From: Roridomyces roridus
Taxonomy: Eukaryota > Basidiomycota > Agaricomycetes > Agaricales > Mycenaceae
Direction of reading: 5' to 3'
Assembly: GCA_029378245.1 (NCBI GenBank)
Contig: JARKIF010000095.1
Coordinates: forward strand, 57,241 to 121,240
Length of the DNA stretch: 64,000 bases
The position numbers and the translations under genes are program-made. A model generated the notes under the pieces. It was not told the DNA's origin and did not search any database. It saw nothing but the letters and a program-made list of their open reading frames with translations. Below are positions 1 through 11,133 of the stretch, piece after piece (the first letter of the stretch is position 1; every line of letters starts with the position of its first letter).

Positions 1-1
1 G

Positions 2-505
2 CTTGCCAGTGCCCTGGTGTTCGTTGATCCGGGCAGTGACAGTGACGAACTTGAAGACAAGTTCGAGAACAAGTACAGAGACGAGTGGCGCCAGGAATTC
101 CAGGAAATCCACAAAGACTGGTTCACCGACCCAGCCTTGAACGATGGCGTGTGGTCTACCGACTGGGACGACTTTGAGCTCATCAAGTTTTGGATCCGCC
201 GCACCCCGGACGGAAAGCTCAAAATCGACAAACTCCTCAAGGAGATTTGGGTCGTGCCAGGCACCATCGAGATGCTGGCATACATGCCCTACTGCCCTGG
301 CTCGTATTTCTGGTTTGCCGCTGGAGGGGAGTATTACTTTTGGGCCGACTATGTGCTCAAGAAGCATAGTAAAAAGTTCGCGTCCCATCAGGAGTTTGTG
401 GATTATGCGCTCAAGCCTGTTGATCTCCGGATCCGAGCGTCGAGACTTCCGGAGGTGGAGGTTCCACAAGCTGTGGAAAGCGATTTCTTGTGGTTTTCTC
501 GGTAG
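2..505 (+). CDS. hypothetical protein, C-terminal part (cut by window edge)
   Basis: The reading frame is open from the first complete codon at base 2 to a TAG at 503-505, with no credible ATG inside, so this is the 3' part of a gene that begins outside the window. About 167 residues are visible. The segment is acidic at its start (Asp/Glu-rich around residues 10-25) and then rich in aromatic residues (several Trp, Tyr and Phe, for example the motif GEYYFWADYV). No membrane segment or catalytic motif is recognised. Codon use and amino-acid balance look like a genuine protein. I do not recognise the family; it resembles the many Agaricomycete-only orphan proteins. Confidence 0.55.
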   Translation, partial: LASALVFVDPGSDSDELEDKFENKYRDEWRQEFQEIHKDWFTDPALNDGVWSTDWDDFELIKFWIRRTPDGKLKIDKLLKEIWVVPGTIEMLAYMPYCPGSYFWFAAGGEYYFWADYVLKKHSKKFASHQEFVDYALKPVDLRIRASRLPEVEVPQAVESDFLWFSR

Positions 506-3156
506 CCTAGCTCTCTGTTGAGATTCAATGCACAGTGGTACTGTCGTTTATCGTAAAGCTTTGGGGTAGAAGAGACCCGAGGGCAAAAGCACCATGCACG
601 AGCAAGATTTTGCTGAAATTCAAGACTTCGTATGCCGCCAAGAGAGCCACAGTGAAAAGGGTCAAGCTGCAAGGACAGTGGGTTGCCTTTTAGCGTTGAT
701 TTATACGAAAAACGGTGGGCCGGTAGGGAATGGATACGAGCTGACGCGTACAGCAGGGGAGTCCGGGCCGGGCAAATGAGATAAAATCCCAAGTCCGTCC
801 GTGCGTATGGAAGATGGGTAGCGAATCGGGGGGGCTTGGGCAGTGAGAAGATGGTATAAACAACAACGGTAGACAGAAAGCTAAGGAAAGGAAGAAGGGT
901 GGTCGTGACGCTGTCGGTTACGTAATCCGCCAAATCCTCGATACTGGGCAAAGCAATTGAGCCTCCAAACCGGACAAGCGTCGAGGTTTAGCACCAACGT
1001 CGCACCCAGGTCATCCCGTCCCTTACGCTTCCCCAGCGTGCGTGCTAGGGCAAGCAAGAAAGCCGAGGACTAGAAACATTTGAGCTCAAATGACAAGCAG
1101 CCCGACTACGGAGGTAACACACCGCCACTAACGTGACACTGGGTAGAGCGCCCTTGATAGTTTTTAAATCGAATCCAACGTGAGACGGTAGGGGCAGGGT
1201 CCCAGCACGGGTAGTGAGTGAAACGGCGGTAAGCTGCCGCTTCATCTTCCTTGCGTACCGGCGTCAGTCCTAGAAAACACATGAGTTGATCATATTGAAA
1301 GAATACTGGGACTACACACCATCAGAGCGTACGAGTAATCCGTCAAAACGGGCGGCCAATTGGTCGCTAAGCACAGCTGAATGGCGGTAGCTCATGTGGC
1401 CAGAAATCGTCCCCGGGGCGATACACATTGTCAGCCATCGGGTCTTGCGCAACATCGCATAGTGCGGGCTGCAGTGGCTTGTCAGCACAATCCAGATAGT
1501 TGGAAAGTATCTTACCCGAAGAAATCGAAAGCAGACCATCGCGCAAGCCTCCCGATCTGGGTCAAAAAGCCCCGCGAGACAGTCCATACATAACTATTGT
1601 CTCGTTTCTGGCACGAATGCGCTCCCACCTCCCGAAGTTGTCAAGAGTCCATATCGCGGCGCAGCCAAGCCCGCCAAGAAAAAACATATCAAGGCGTTTG
1701 AGCACCGGAGGGCCAGCGCTCGCGAACGCTTCGACTGGGAAACAATTAGTCATGATCCAAGGAGAATAAAAACAAGCGTACTTGCAGAGAGGATTCCGTC
1801 AATATTGAAGGTCGTAATAATTACAGTTGCCGCGATTTCCAGCCCGTTGAAAGCCGAGGGCTACAAACCTTTGAGCAAAACGTCCCACAACCCAAAGACA
1901 ACGCACCTTTGAACGCGATATCCGTCGACGGTGGTGCTAGTCGTTCTCCAGCGCAGTCGTCCTGAAGAAGCTCGATCCGAAGATCCCGAGCAGCACCACC
2001 CTCCGGACTCCTTCGCCGCGAGAGGGACAGAGAAGAACGTTGCGCTCATTGCAGCGTTCTGGCGGGCTTTGAAGTCGAATCCACAACAGATCGGTATCCG
2101 AGTTGCCTGGTCTTCGGAGCGGGAGGAAGGGCAGTAAGGGCAGTGGCTGGAGTATCGAATCGTTGCGATAAATCATCCCCAAGGGTGTGGAATGCATGAT
2201 GTCGGAGAATACTTCGGCTCGCGGGGGACGAGCAGGGTCGAGGTCGAGGTCGGGATCGTTTTTTTCGCCACATTAGTCGCCCTAAAGAGGTAACGCGTCA
2301 GTTTAGGAGACTGAAAACATTCTGGGACCACTCACTCGGTCGTCCAAGGTGTAATCCGCACAAAACGGGGCGAGAATCAAAGGCGTGTATGTACGGTAAG
2401 CTCATGAGATGAGCAATCTTGTCGCCACTCTCCAGCCTCGTGCTGGACCCGCTACCACCGCTGCTTGCACGGAAAAGATACATGTAGAAGTATTGATGTA
2501 GGCCAGAAACGACTGTGGCGCCCGCCCAGCGAAAGTCGATCTTTAGCGCCTCTTTTTCAAGCAGAACCCGGTATCGTCATAAACGCGTCCACAACGAGCA
2601 GAAGGAAGAGGCCGTAGAGGGCGGTGCATGGGATGGGGGATTATGTTTCCAGAGAGTGTGGTGCTTTCTGGAAACGTGTGGTGGATGCTCTGGGAATCAC
2701 GACCTGTTCGTTCGAGATCGCAGCGCATAAGGACTGTCTGTGCTGCTACGCGGGCCCTTCTTCGCAGACTCAGACTGCTGCTCTATCCGCCTCACTTAGA
2801 AAAAAGAAGCAATCCAAATAGCGAATTAATCTCGTACCTCGAGCCTCCAATTCCAGTCCTCCTGGCCAGTCATGGGCCATCTCAGACTCTTGAGAGAGCG
2901 CAGTCCGACGTCCAATGCGCTGGGCCTCCGTAGACAGACCGAGAATCCCATCCTCCTCGTCACGGTTGATCATGACTCGGCAGTCGGAAATGAATGGTTA
3001 GTTCTCGTGTTGGCCGTGCTTCAAGTTCCAGACACGATTCGCCCGGACTCTACGTCAAGCAGCTATCCGAAAGCTCGTGTTTATCGGCGCGCTGGTGTAG
3101 TTGGTGTCCTTGGCTGACGAGAATGCGCAGCAGTGACAAGTCGCCATTTTTCTGTT
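506..3156. other. gene-poor stretch with eroded coding remnants
   Basis: No gene can be threaded through this stretch. Short minus-strand frames have protein-like composition, for example about 1562-1753 (hydrophobic, with WTLDNFGRWERIRARNE), 2298-2483 (with YFYMYLFRASS) and 2540-2620 (a hydrophobic run LYGLFLLLVVDAF). They are separated by stops, and acceptable splice sites do not join them. I read them as decayed copies of a membrane-protein-like gene or gene family. The window shows no diagnostic motif. Confidence 0.4.
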
Positions 3157-3158
3157 TA

Positions 3159-3465
3159 TTGCCGTTTGCAGAATAGTTGGCGCGGATCATGATGGTGTGA
3201 TTTTGGCTCATTTCAGCCCGAATCTTAGAACGCTCATTTCTCCACAACCGCTGCACCAATTCACAAGATTTTAGTATCACCGTAATCGCCTCGTCTACGC
3301 GCAGGGCGCCCCATGTTTTTTGAGCCCGGAATTTGGTGCCGTGCATCTCTGTTTCCCGGCACCCCAAGTAGCACGAGAACGGCCGTAACTTCACGTAGAC
3401 TGCTCAGAATAACACGGTTTTCGAATATGGTGTTGTCCTACATGTACTCTAGGGCGCCCCGGGTG
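3159..3465 (+). repeat. left terminal inverted repeat of the mariner-like element
   Basis: It pairs with 4416-4723 in reverse complement over about 307 bp with few mismatches, from TTGCCGTTTGCAG at the outer end to GCGCCCCGGGTG at the inner end. The outer flank is TA. Confidence 0.85.
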
Positions 3466-3561
3466 CGGAATCCCAACGAGGTCCTATATCTCATTGAACG
3501 ACCACGGGACATCTCTGATCAACACATCAAACCTGTTCTCCTCCCTCTCTCTCCTCCCTCA

Positions 3562-3723
3562 ATGACTCGCGGCAAACCTCTCTCCGACGACCTTCGGGGG
3601 GCTATTCTGAACATGTCCCGGCGTCTCAAGGTCCCGGAAATCGTCAAGTATACGGGCTGCGCGACAACCACATCTTTGCGGGCTTTTGCTTCACGGGCGG
3701 GTGAGCTCTGGACAGCTGGATAA
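3562..3723 (+). pseudogene. transposase N-terminal helix-turn-helix fragment
   Basis: From the ATG at 3562 the frame gives a start containing GKPLSDDLRGAILNM and then RLKVPEIVKYTGC. This resembles the N-terminal helix-turn-helix (paired/HTH_23-like) of fungal Tc1/mariner transposases, where an alcohol-dehydrogenase-like 'LSDDLR..IL.M' helix is followed by 'EIA..TG.S..TV'. After about 35 residues the similarity stops, and the frame ends at 3723 without a catalytic domain. It is therefore a truncated transposase left by an internal deletion, lying just inside the left inverted terminus. Family assignment rests on this short motif only. Confidence 0.5.
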
Positions 3724-3746
3724 TGGTAAGTGAAAATCCCAATGAC

Positions 3747-4316
3747 TTAGCGACACATACCTATCTCATCCGCAGCGACTTCTTCGTCGTCATCGTCCTC
3801 GTCAGAGCTCAATTGGTCCGAGCCTGACTCATTGGAGTCCACGATATCTATCCCGTCCTCTTCGTGATCGTCTTTTCTCGCCTGCCTCAACTCTTCGACA
3901 GTAGCACCCGGGACTGTGCTGGCGAAGATGCGGTCCATTTGCTCTTCGAAACTAGGGAGGCGACGCCGGGCAGCGGTCTGCGTCATGGATCTCGTCCCTC
4001 CACCCATTGCTACCAGTGCGGCCGCAGCGGCAGCCTCCTCATTCTCTTCGGGCTCCTGTGGTTGCTCGTCGAGACGAGCTGCAAAGCTGGGAGGTAACGT
4101 GTAGAGGAGCTTGACCCGTTTCTGTTTAGGACGACGGGGTGGAGAGGGAGAGGTTATGTCCACCACCGCTGTGGGCTGGGGCTCTTGGGGTTCCTCCACC
4201 TCTTTTTTCTTGCGCCGAGGCTTGGGACGAGGTGGGGTAGGGGTAGGGGGTTTCTGTACTTTGGCGATTTTTCGTTGTCCTGTGGGTGGTGCCTTCTTCT
4301 TTTTGCCGTTGGCCAT
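3747..4316 (-). CDS. Lys-rich/acidic low-complexity ORF carried by the mariner-like element
   Basis: Starting from the ATG at 4316 (MANGKKKK...), the protein is about 189 residues in the unspliced reading. It begins with a Lys/Pro-rich segment (PRPKPRRKKKEVEE), has an Ala run (EEAAAAAALVAMGGG) near the middle and ends in an acidic tail (DEDDDDEE). A donor-like GTATGTG near 3760 and an acceptor near 3722 would let it continue on the minus strand, so the 3' end is uncertain. It lies wholly between the inverted termini and opposes the transposase fragment. Second genes of this sort occur in some fungal DNA transposons, but I do not recognise the family. It may be a DNA-binding accessory protein, or simply a captured fragment. 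Confidence 0.45.
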   Translation of the reverse strand: MANGKKKKAPPTGQRKIAKVQKPPTPTPPRPKPRRKKKEVEEPQEPQPTAVVDITSPSPPRRPKQKRVKLLYTLPPSFAARLDEQPQEPEENEEAAAAAALVAMGGGTRSMTQTAARRRLPSFEEQMDRIFASTVPGATVEELRQARKDDHEEDGIDIVDSNESGSDQLSSDEDDDDEEVAADEIGMCR

Positions 4317-4415
4317 GAGCGTAGAATTGACAAGAGGCAAGCAAGATTTGCAAGTGTGGTGTGCTTTGATCTTGGGGCAAACTATAGCTGAAGAACCTAT
4401 CCCTGGGCAGCCGCA

Positions 4416-4723
4416 CACCCGGGGCGCCCTAGAGTACATGTAGGACGACAACATATTCGAAAATGGTGTTATTCTGAGCAGTCTACGTGAAGTTACAGCC
4501 GTTCTCGTGCTACTTGGGGTGCCGGAAAACAGAGATGCAAGGCACCAAATTCCGGGCTCAAAATTTATGGGGCGCCCTGCGCGTGGACGAGGCGATTACG
4601 GTGATACCAAAATCTTGTGAATTGGTGCAGCGGTTGTGGAGAAATGAGCGTTCTAAGATTCGGGCTGAAATGAGCCAAAAATCACACCATCATGATCCGC
4701 GCCAACTATTCTGCAAACGGCAA
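4416..4723 (-). repeat. right terminal inverted repeat of the mariner-like element
   Basis: Reverse complement of 3159-3465 with few mismatches and a one-base length difference. It is followed by TA at 4724-4725, matching the left flank. Confidence 0.85.
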
Positions 4724-5026
4724 TAATCCAGGCCTGCCAGCCAGAGCATATACTCCCTCGTCGTCGTCGTCTAGGTCGAAGGCGCATGGGTGCGATCGCA
4801 GTTACAGAGAGTTACATGCATCCGGTCGAGTGGTGGTGAGCCGAGAGGTCAATCAGATCGGCCGCGGCCGAAGACTCCGACGATGGACAAAATGTGTAGA
4901 GTAATATCCTGGATTGAATTCGTCTACAACACGATTAATGGGTACATATTTACAGAAAGGAATCCACTAGAAAGTTGTACAGAAGTGCGCCTCATGAGGC
5001 GCACTGGGCGAGGTCTGGAGAAAAGG

Positions 5027-6689
5027 TCAGCCCAAGTCGCTGAAGAGGACGGCGACAACATACGCGTTGGAGAAGTGGTTTGTACGGAGAGCGGACCCAT
5101 TCACCATCGCGTCGTCCGCCTTGGCGCGGCAGACACGAGCAAAGTTCCAATTCATATCTTCGAGCACTTGGATAGTTGGGGATAGAATGGGTGGTTGTGG
5201 ATAGAATGAAGATGGACCAGGGTTTGGATATGTGAAGCCTTCTTGGATCATAGGTCGCGGAAGATTTCAGAGATAGTCGGGGAGCCATCCTGGGAATCAA
5301 AGCGAAGATGGGATGGCGTCCGTGGGTGCTTGCGTGGAGTGAGAAGAGGCCGACGAGGGGTCGATGGTGGCAGTCCCAACGAATTCTCCAGCGTGAAAGA
5401 CGGCGAAAGGTTGACGGAGAAATCGCCAGAACAAGTCCTTTTCCGTTTGTGCGCGTTGGGACGTGAAAGTCGGGAGGCTGCGGGCGTTGCTAGGGTTGAC
5501 AAAGTGTTGGGCAGCACTGGCCCCGGTGTGCTGTTCGGGTCCTACGACGAGGTCAGTATCGGAGCAGGAACACAGATGGAGGCACACACCTCGTAATTGA
5601 CGCAAAGATCCTCCAAGTCCAGGCAACGGCCTCGAGGAGCTGGCGATCCAATAGCTTGAACTAGGGGCGTAGATGGAGGCCTGGTATTCGTTGTCGAAGA
5701 AGACGCCACGGGCGCTGGTGCCTGGAGGAATAGTCACGACACGTATATTGAGGGGAAAATGCGAAATACCGGTGGGAGGAGGTCCCAGATGGTGGCCTTG
5801 ATTAGACACTTCATCTTGAAGGATTGGTAGAGAGCGAGAAGAGCATGGTCCTCTGGAAGATAAGGGTGAAGTACTTGGCAGAGAAGTCGAGAACGGACAA
5901 ACCTGGAGTCGACTGATTGGCACTCCGTAGCTCGTTCGGGGATATCCTAGAGCGTATTTGAGTGCCAACGAGCAAGAGGAGGGGCAGAAACTCACAACTG
6001 GCGGCGCGCCGTGGTCCCCACCTCGATGAGGAACGTGAAGATGGGAACTAGAAAGGCATCCAGCAAGCCTGCGCTCTCCACTTCGTCCGCCAATGCACCA
6101 ATCCAGATGACAAACACGTTCCCTGCACAACCCTCCCCAATAGAGACCGCCTCTTCGTTGGCGATTTGAAGCATAAGGGCACCAAGGACGCCTCGTGAAA
6201 TGACACAGGTCTCGAGACTCTGTGTCCGGGATTAAGATCGACAGATAGAGATGGAGAAGGAGCAGTAGCTTACGTTGGTCAAACCGTCCTCGAATCCGTC
6301 CTGAAGCAATGTCGATGTGCGGATCGCCTCGCCAAAAGCGCCATGAAGACGATACCGTCCTGGTCGCCCATGAGCAACGGCCTCGCCAGGACGCAAAACA
6401 TACCTAGTGCAATGAGACGGTTCTTGGCGTCGTGGGCAGCGGCCAGGGCGGCATGCCAAGCGGATTCAGAGTCGGGAGCAGACGGCCTTGTGAAGTCGGG
6501 CGATGCAATGGACTCGCGCATCGCCTGGCTAACGTGTTTGTCGGTATTCTTGAGGGTTGGCGCAGAGGAAGCTTCATCAGTTGCGTCCAGTGTTGGTTTG
6601 CGTGTGTGTGAGGAGATGTTGCGCGTCGACATGGAGGAAAGGAGGGAAGAAGTGATTGAATCACGCGCAAGGAAAATTCCAGTTGGCAA
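5027..6689 (-). CDS. hypothetical multi-exon protein (structure uncertain)
   Basis: Several minus-strand blocks have convincing protein-like composition and GT...AG borders. They are about 6660-6330 (contains ESAWHAALAAAHDAKNRLIALG), 6174-5992 (GNVFVIWIGALADEVE and a hydrophobic DAFLVPIFTFLIEVG), about 5760-5600 (NIRVVTIPPGTSARGVFFDN) and a last block at 5251-5027 (VCRAKADDAMVNGSALRTNH) ending at a stop. Intervening sequence carries stops and looks intronic. The single long minus frame 5297-6130 mixes true exon and intron and should not be taken as the protein. I do not recognise the family. Start and exon borders are approximate. Confidence 0.4.
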
Positions 6690-9366
6690 GTTCGCCCATC
6701 CTCAGCTGGTAATAGTACGATCCCCGTGAAGTACATCCAGAATCTAAGTCTATTTACGCTTGCCTGGCTCAGTTCACGTTCCACTGGTCAACGTTCTCTC
6801 CCCGACTTTTTGATTCGCCGACAGTGGGTCATTTGCACAGCGCTCGTGGAAGATTATTTAAACACTCCTATTGAGGGGAGAAGATGAAGATTGCCGCGTA
6901 CTAATGCCACCCATGTTTCCAACAAACATGCATCCGACTTCGGCGCTGACGACGCATTCGGACACTGACGCTAAAACCCGAATCCGTGCAGCACTATATA
7001 GCATCAGGTCAACGGCAGCGGAGGGTCGATGAAGACGTACGCACCTTTCAAGGGGCAGACCGCCAGAATTCACGGGAAGCTCGAGTTACTTTTACAGTGG
7101 TAGTCCTTGATCATCGGTCAATCGTGGACTAGAGATGACGAGCGCAAAGTCCACCTTGAATGGGACCAATTACAAACGCCCTGAAACTTGGTGAAGCTGG
7201 AACCTCCTCTCGGCGTTCAGACGCGTCGGCCCGAGGCAAGTGTAAGATCGAATGGCGGAAAGCAAGTGCCAGATGATCGTTGTTCCTTCCGAGTTTGTCG
7301 CGGTGTGCCTGAAAAGTATGTCAGCTGAAATAGCTCAAGTAGACGAAAAAGCACATACGTGGCGTTGGAGAGGTTGCAGGCAGCCGCGTGCGAAAGACCA
7401 TCGTCGGTCGTGACTCGTAGCAGGGAGCAGAAGCGTTCTTCCCCGACTTTTTGGCTCGTATATGCGGGCGCATGCAGTTGCATGGAGCGCTAGAGCACGA
7501 GGCGGGCTTTCCAGGGTATTGGCCAATGCTACATTGAAACACCTATTGAGACGCCGTTAGCACTGGGGAAGAAGGTGACGACCGCACGCACCGATTTCAC
7601 GAATATCTCAAAGTCTCAAGACAAGCGGCCAAGGATACACCGATGTCCTGGCGTTGGAAGCGGGCAGCAGTACAACTTTCACCGCGTCTGGAAACAACAA
7701 CCCTTCCTCCACGCCATCAATCCACACAACCGTTTCAAACGGTGAAAAGTAGACGGAGCAATGCCCTCGGGGCACATGGTCGCCCCAAAGTAGCGATGGG
7801 CGCCGAACGAGAGATGGCCATCGAGTCCCAAGTATCACTATCCGCCGCTCGAGGTGGAGGCAAAAGGGAACGACGGTGTGCCATTGGGTCCCGTAATGGA
7901 AATGGCAAGAGTGGCACAGGCAGAGTAAATGTTGGGTGTACACCGTTACACGCAAGTCGGCATCACGAGGAAGTGGCTGCCATTGGCTCCATCCCTCCGC
8001 TCCTCGGCCATATTATCCAGATACTCTTCAGTGACCCCGCGCCCGGCCGTGGCCTCGGAAAATTCTCGAAGAAAACGCGAACCGCCCACGGAGCTCCACC
8101 AAACGTCTTCAGGCACTTGTAGACGCCTTGACGTTGGGTCGGCGCATCTCGAGCATGCGAGTGGGTCGTAGCAGACAGACATGCGAATGCTGCGCGCCGT
8201 GCCGAAACTGGGAGCGGACGAAAGACTGGGCAGATTGAGCGTTTGTTCGGGAACCTGACGATTACAAAAGGCGCGAAGCGGGCGATTCCAAGAGGCGCGT
8301 TCGACTGAATGACGTATGCTGTCCTCGGAAGATTGCGGACAGTCGATACATTGACGACCGGGCAGGATGGCGCAGGAGGGGAAGGCGGCGCTATCTTAAT
8401 ATCAGACATCATCCTGCTTGGACTAGCGTCACGGAAGCCGAGGCTGCATGTCCATTTTTCATGAGGGATGCACGACCGTGGCTTGATATCCACCGTAGGA
8501 GGGGCCAAAACTGGCGCCAGCAGAGCGCGGCATGGGAACATGCTCTGCATTCGCGTGCAGGTCGAGTAACGGTCGGCCGAGAATGAATACTGGATAGCCC
8601 GGTGGGAATGGGTACTTGGATATTGGAAAGAGCGCGAGACACCGAGAGGCGCTTTCCTCGGCGGGCTCGAAAGATTGCGGGCATTCGATAGATGGGTGAT
8701 TGACCAGGGTGACGCAGGTTACTGGAGGAGAAAGCGACTTTGCCGACATTTGCAGCGCCAAAAACGGAGGGTGATGCTGACCATAATCGTCTCCGAAACT
8801 TCATTGGAGCCCAGACAAGAGAGAGGGCGTTGCCGAGGAGGAGTTTGCAACGGGTCCTAGGGCGAATGGAGGATTGCAATAGTCTGCGACCGATTCGAAA
8901 TCAGGGGAAAATTGTGGTGACGTGTCTGGACAACGCACCATCCACACATCTAAGTAGCACTCTTGCAGCTCAGAGCTGGTACGGTGGCTAACGATTCTGG
9001 GCCCATTAGCCGGCTTGAAAATAATCTCGGCTCGTGAGCACTGACTGAGCAGTGAGTGGTGCTCGTCGTTTGGGCGGGTGGCGTTGGGCGGCGTGAAGAA
9101 GAGAAGGTCGAGTCTCGTTGTCGCGGCGGCGTTGAGGTAAATTGGCGTTTCTCGCCTTAGTCGGCCTAGTCTCGTATGCACTGAAGGTGCTGCCAGGAAG
9201 TGGGATGATCCGGGCGGTTTGTTCGCTTCGGCGATCAGAACCGACTGGTCAGGACGCGTGCCGCTGGGACGACCCATCGACAAGCTGTAGGCGCGTCCCC
9301 GAGGCACGCGGGACACCCCACGACCAAGCCTTCAGCTTGTAGTACCTAGCATTCATGTGTCTGTAT
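6690..9366. other. gene-poor stretch with decayed repeats
   Basis: No complete gene is supported. Two minus-strand blocks near 8760-8460 (LSPPVTCVTLVNHPSIECPQSF) and 8410-8200 (PPSPPAPSCPVVNVSTVRNLP) look like diverged copies of one coding segment, but stops separate them. About 7545-7690 is a diverged copy of about 29150-29340. Both are probably remnants of a dispersed repeat or duplicated gene. Confidence 0.4.
7545..7690 (+). repeat. diverged dispersed repeat, copy 1
   Basis: It shares ordered similarity with about 29150-29340. Both copies contain GAAACAC..CCTATTGAGA, then ACCGCACGCAC, then AAGCGGCCAAGGAT, and finally a segment ending CGGGCAGCA. By eye identity is roughly two-thirds with small indels. 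A third, shorter relative lies near 6865-6910. Confidence 0.5.
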
Positions 9367-10473
9367 TTACAAATCTAAAAATTCTGCGTGTAAGGGTGCT
9401 AGAATGTCGATCCGTCGCCAATAGTCCAAGAAGGCGTCCGACTTCCATCGACCCATCTCTTTCACGATCGAGGGGTTCACCCCCGCGAGGAGCAGCTGCG
9501 TTGTCCCGCCGATGCGGAAGCTGTGGCCGGTGAAGATTGGGAAGCCTAATTTCGACCAAATCTCGTTGCATCGGTCGAGGAACTTCTTGCGAGTGAGGTA
9601 GATGATTGTGCTCGCCGCGTCCGTGTGTGAGAACAGCGGTTCGTCGCTGGGAATGGTGTTTATGGAGAGGTGGGCCTCGACGGCTGCGATTGGGTCTGAC
9701 CGGGAGCTTTGCCGGCAAAGCATGGCGTCGTCTCCCTTCTCGCGGTGTGTTTTGGTCCACGGGAGGTGCAGGATGCGTGAGCCTTCTTTCGTCGAAGGCG
9801 ATTTCAAATCGGAGACGAGGGGAATGTGGTCAGCTTTGAAAGTGGTCTGGTTCGACGAGAGCATCTCCCCGATACGGAGTTGGCCCCAGAAGGCACAGCA
9901 GGCTGCTGCGAATACCACTGCGTCCTTCGGGCTGCTGTGGTTCAGGTGGGTGTCGAGGGCCAGTAGCATGGGCTCGGTCACCGGCGGTCTCGGGTTCTTC
10001 CTTGACGACGCCGGCGTCATGTGTTCGACTCCGCGGAGGGTGTAGCGTAGTCGGATGCCTCCTTTCCATTCAGCGTCGTTGGTAATGTGCCAAGCCTTGA
10101 CTGCTGCAACTGCACCCCTCGCAGTTCCCCCAGAAATCTCGCCGGCTCTCGAAGCTGTGAACGCGCATAGTAGGAACTCGCCTGCTGGGAGTCTGAGCTC
10201 GTGTGCTATTCCTTCGGCGTCGCAGAACCGGTGGAAGGAGGCTAGGCCCGAGTTGTACTTCTTGAGCGTCGACTCTGCCCATGCACTTTGTATCGCCTTC
10301 TGTACCCTCTTTTCGGACTCGTTCGATAGTGCGTTCAGGCGTGGTCGCGATGAGGGCCGAGGTTTGTGTTTTGGTGCGAATGCGCCGTATCGTGTGCGGG
10401 CAAGGTCGGCGAGGGTGCTCTTTGCTGCTTCTCTGGCTATGTTTTCGATGTCGAGCATTGTAGTTGTGGTCAA
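9367..10473 (-). CDS. tyrosine recombinase (YR) of the DIRS/Ngaro-like element
   Basis: The uninterrupted frame encodes 368 residues. The C-terminal half carries the tyrosine-recombinase catalytic set: Arg about 200 in CAFWGQLRIGEM, His about 317 and Arg about 320 in GHSFRIGGTT, a Trp about 343 in the usual His/Trp position (MGRWKSD) and the nucleophile Tyr about 351 in FLDYWRR. The N-terminal part (about 60-130) resembles the SAM-like core-binding domain. YR proteins cut and rejoin DNA through a 3'-phosphotyrosine link and integrate circular cDNA in DIRS-type elements. It starts 61 bp after the RNase H stop, in the same direction. All key residues are present and the frame is intact, so this part may be functional. 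A Crypton origin is excluded by the adjoining gag and RT. Confidence 0.9.
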   Translation of the reverse strand: MTTTTMLDIENIAREAAKSTLADLARTRYGAFAPKHKPRPSSRPRLNALSNESEKRVQKAIQSAWAESTLKKYNSGLASFHRFCDAEGIAHELRLPAGEFLLCAFTASRAGEISGGTARGAVAAVKAWHITNDAEWKGGIRLRYTLRGVEHMTPASSRKNPRPPVTEPMLLALDTHLNHSSPKDAVVFAAACCAFWGQLRIGEMLSSNQTTFKADHIPLVSDLKSPSTKEGSRILHLPWTKTHREKGDDAMLCRQSSRSDPIAAVEAHLSINTIPSDEPLFSHTDAASTIIYLTRKKFLDRCNEIWSKLGFPIFTGHSFRIGGTTQLLLAGVNPSIVKEMGRWKSDAFLDYWRRIDILAPLHAEFLDL

Positions 10474-10533
10474 GAGGAGTTGGTGCTGATCGCTTCATTA
10501 TGCAAGTTACATTAAAATTGGTTCTCAGTCGGA

Positions 10534-11133
10534 CTACAGTTCTTCGTATTTTACTGAATGCTCAATGTACTCTGTTAAGTGCTCTGGTATTCTTGGTGGG
10601 TTAGGGTAGAGTAGCTTCTTCGCTCCGAACTGCCCGCGGGAAGGGGCGTCTGCTAGGTTCTTGGCCGACTCCACCCATTCTATGGAGAACCAGATCTCGG
10701 CCTCCTGGTATAATCGCAGGATGTTTCGCAGTATCGCGTTTTCCTGAGCGTTATACGACTTGCCCGCCGCCAGTGCCCCGATGACACCTTGGTTGTCGGA
10801 GCGCAGCTTGAAATGTGCATTGCGGACGTTGGATGCGATGATGGTGCGAAGGGCCAACTCGATGGCTACCATTTCACCCCACCCTATGCACCGTCCTGCC
10901 GAGAACCAGCCTGGTTTGTAACTCCATGCTAGCCACTTGCCGCGGAAGACAAAACCGATGCCCCAACTTGTTGATGCGTCAACGTAAATCTCGTCCGGGT
11001 CGGCTGGTGGAGGTTCCCGGATGTGGAGGGTTACATGGGGTTGGCTCAGGGTCTCGCGCCACCACTCGATGTCCTCCGCCACCTTTGCCGATATTGTATG
11101 TTTGACGAAATCGTTTCTGGCGTTTGCAAAGGA
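10534..11133 (-). pseudogene. RNase H part of the RT-RNase H ORF, separated from RT by an insertion
   Basis: The frame is open from the target-site duplication (11134-11140) down to the stop at 10534, 200 codons. The RNase H fold is recognisable. The first Asp is in EIYVDASTSWGIGF, Glu is in GWGEMVAIELALR, the third acidic residue in LRSDNQGVIGAL and the last Asp in SAKNLADAPSRG. This domain degrades the RNA strand of the RNA:DNA hybrid during reverse transcription. There is no start codon of its own. If the 6913-bp insert and one copy of the 7-bp duplication are removed, this frame continues directly from the RT frame ending near 18061. As it stands the fusion protein cannot be made. Confidence 0.85.

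Larger units (their letters stand above)
3159..4723. mobile_element. non-autonomous Tc1/mariner-like element with about 308-bp inverted termini
   Basis: The two ends are near-perfect inverted repeats of each other (3159-3465 and 4416-4723), starting TTGCCGTTTGCAG. Both ends are flanked by TA (3157-3158 and 4724-4725), as expected for the TA target duplication of the Tc1/mariner (IS630) superfamily. The interior of about 950 bp holds a short plus-strand fragment with a helix-turn-helix-like start (3562-3723) and a minus-strand ORF for a basic/acidic protein (3747-4316). No complete DDE/D transposase is present, so the copy is probably non-autonomous. Terminal repeats this long are much longer than the roughly 30 bp of ordinary mariners. 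Confidence 0.75.

Noticed and set aside
403..951. 182-codon minus-strand ORF at the left edge
   Set aside because: It overlaps the better-supported plus-strand gene end, has no recognisable domain and lacks a promoter context.
5297..6130. 277-codon minus-strand ORF as a single CDS
   Set aside because: It mixes exon-like and intron-like sequence, and splice sites inside it move to other frames.
9602..10489. Plus-strand ORFs opposite the recombinase
   Set aside because: Antisense shadows of the high-GC YR gene with Arg/Ser-rich composition.
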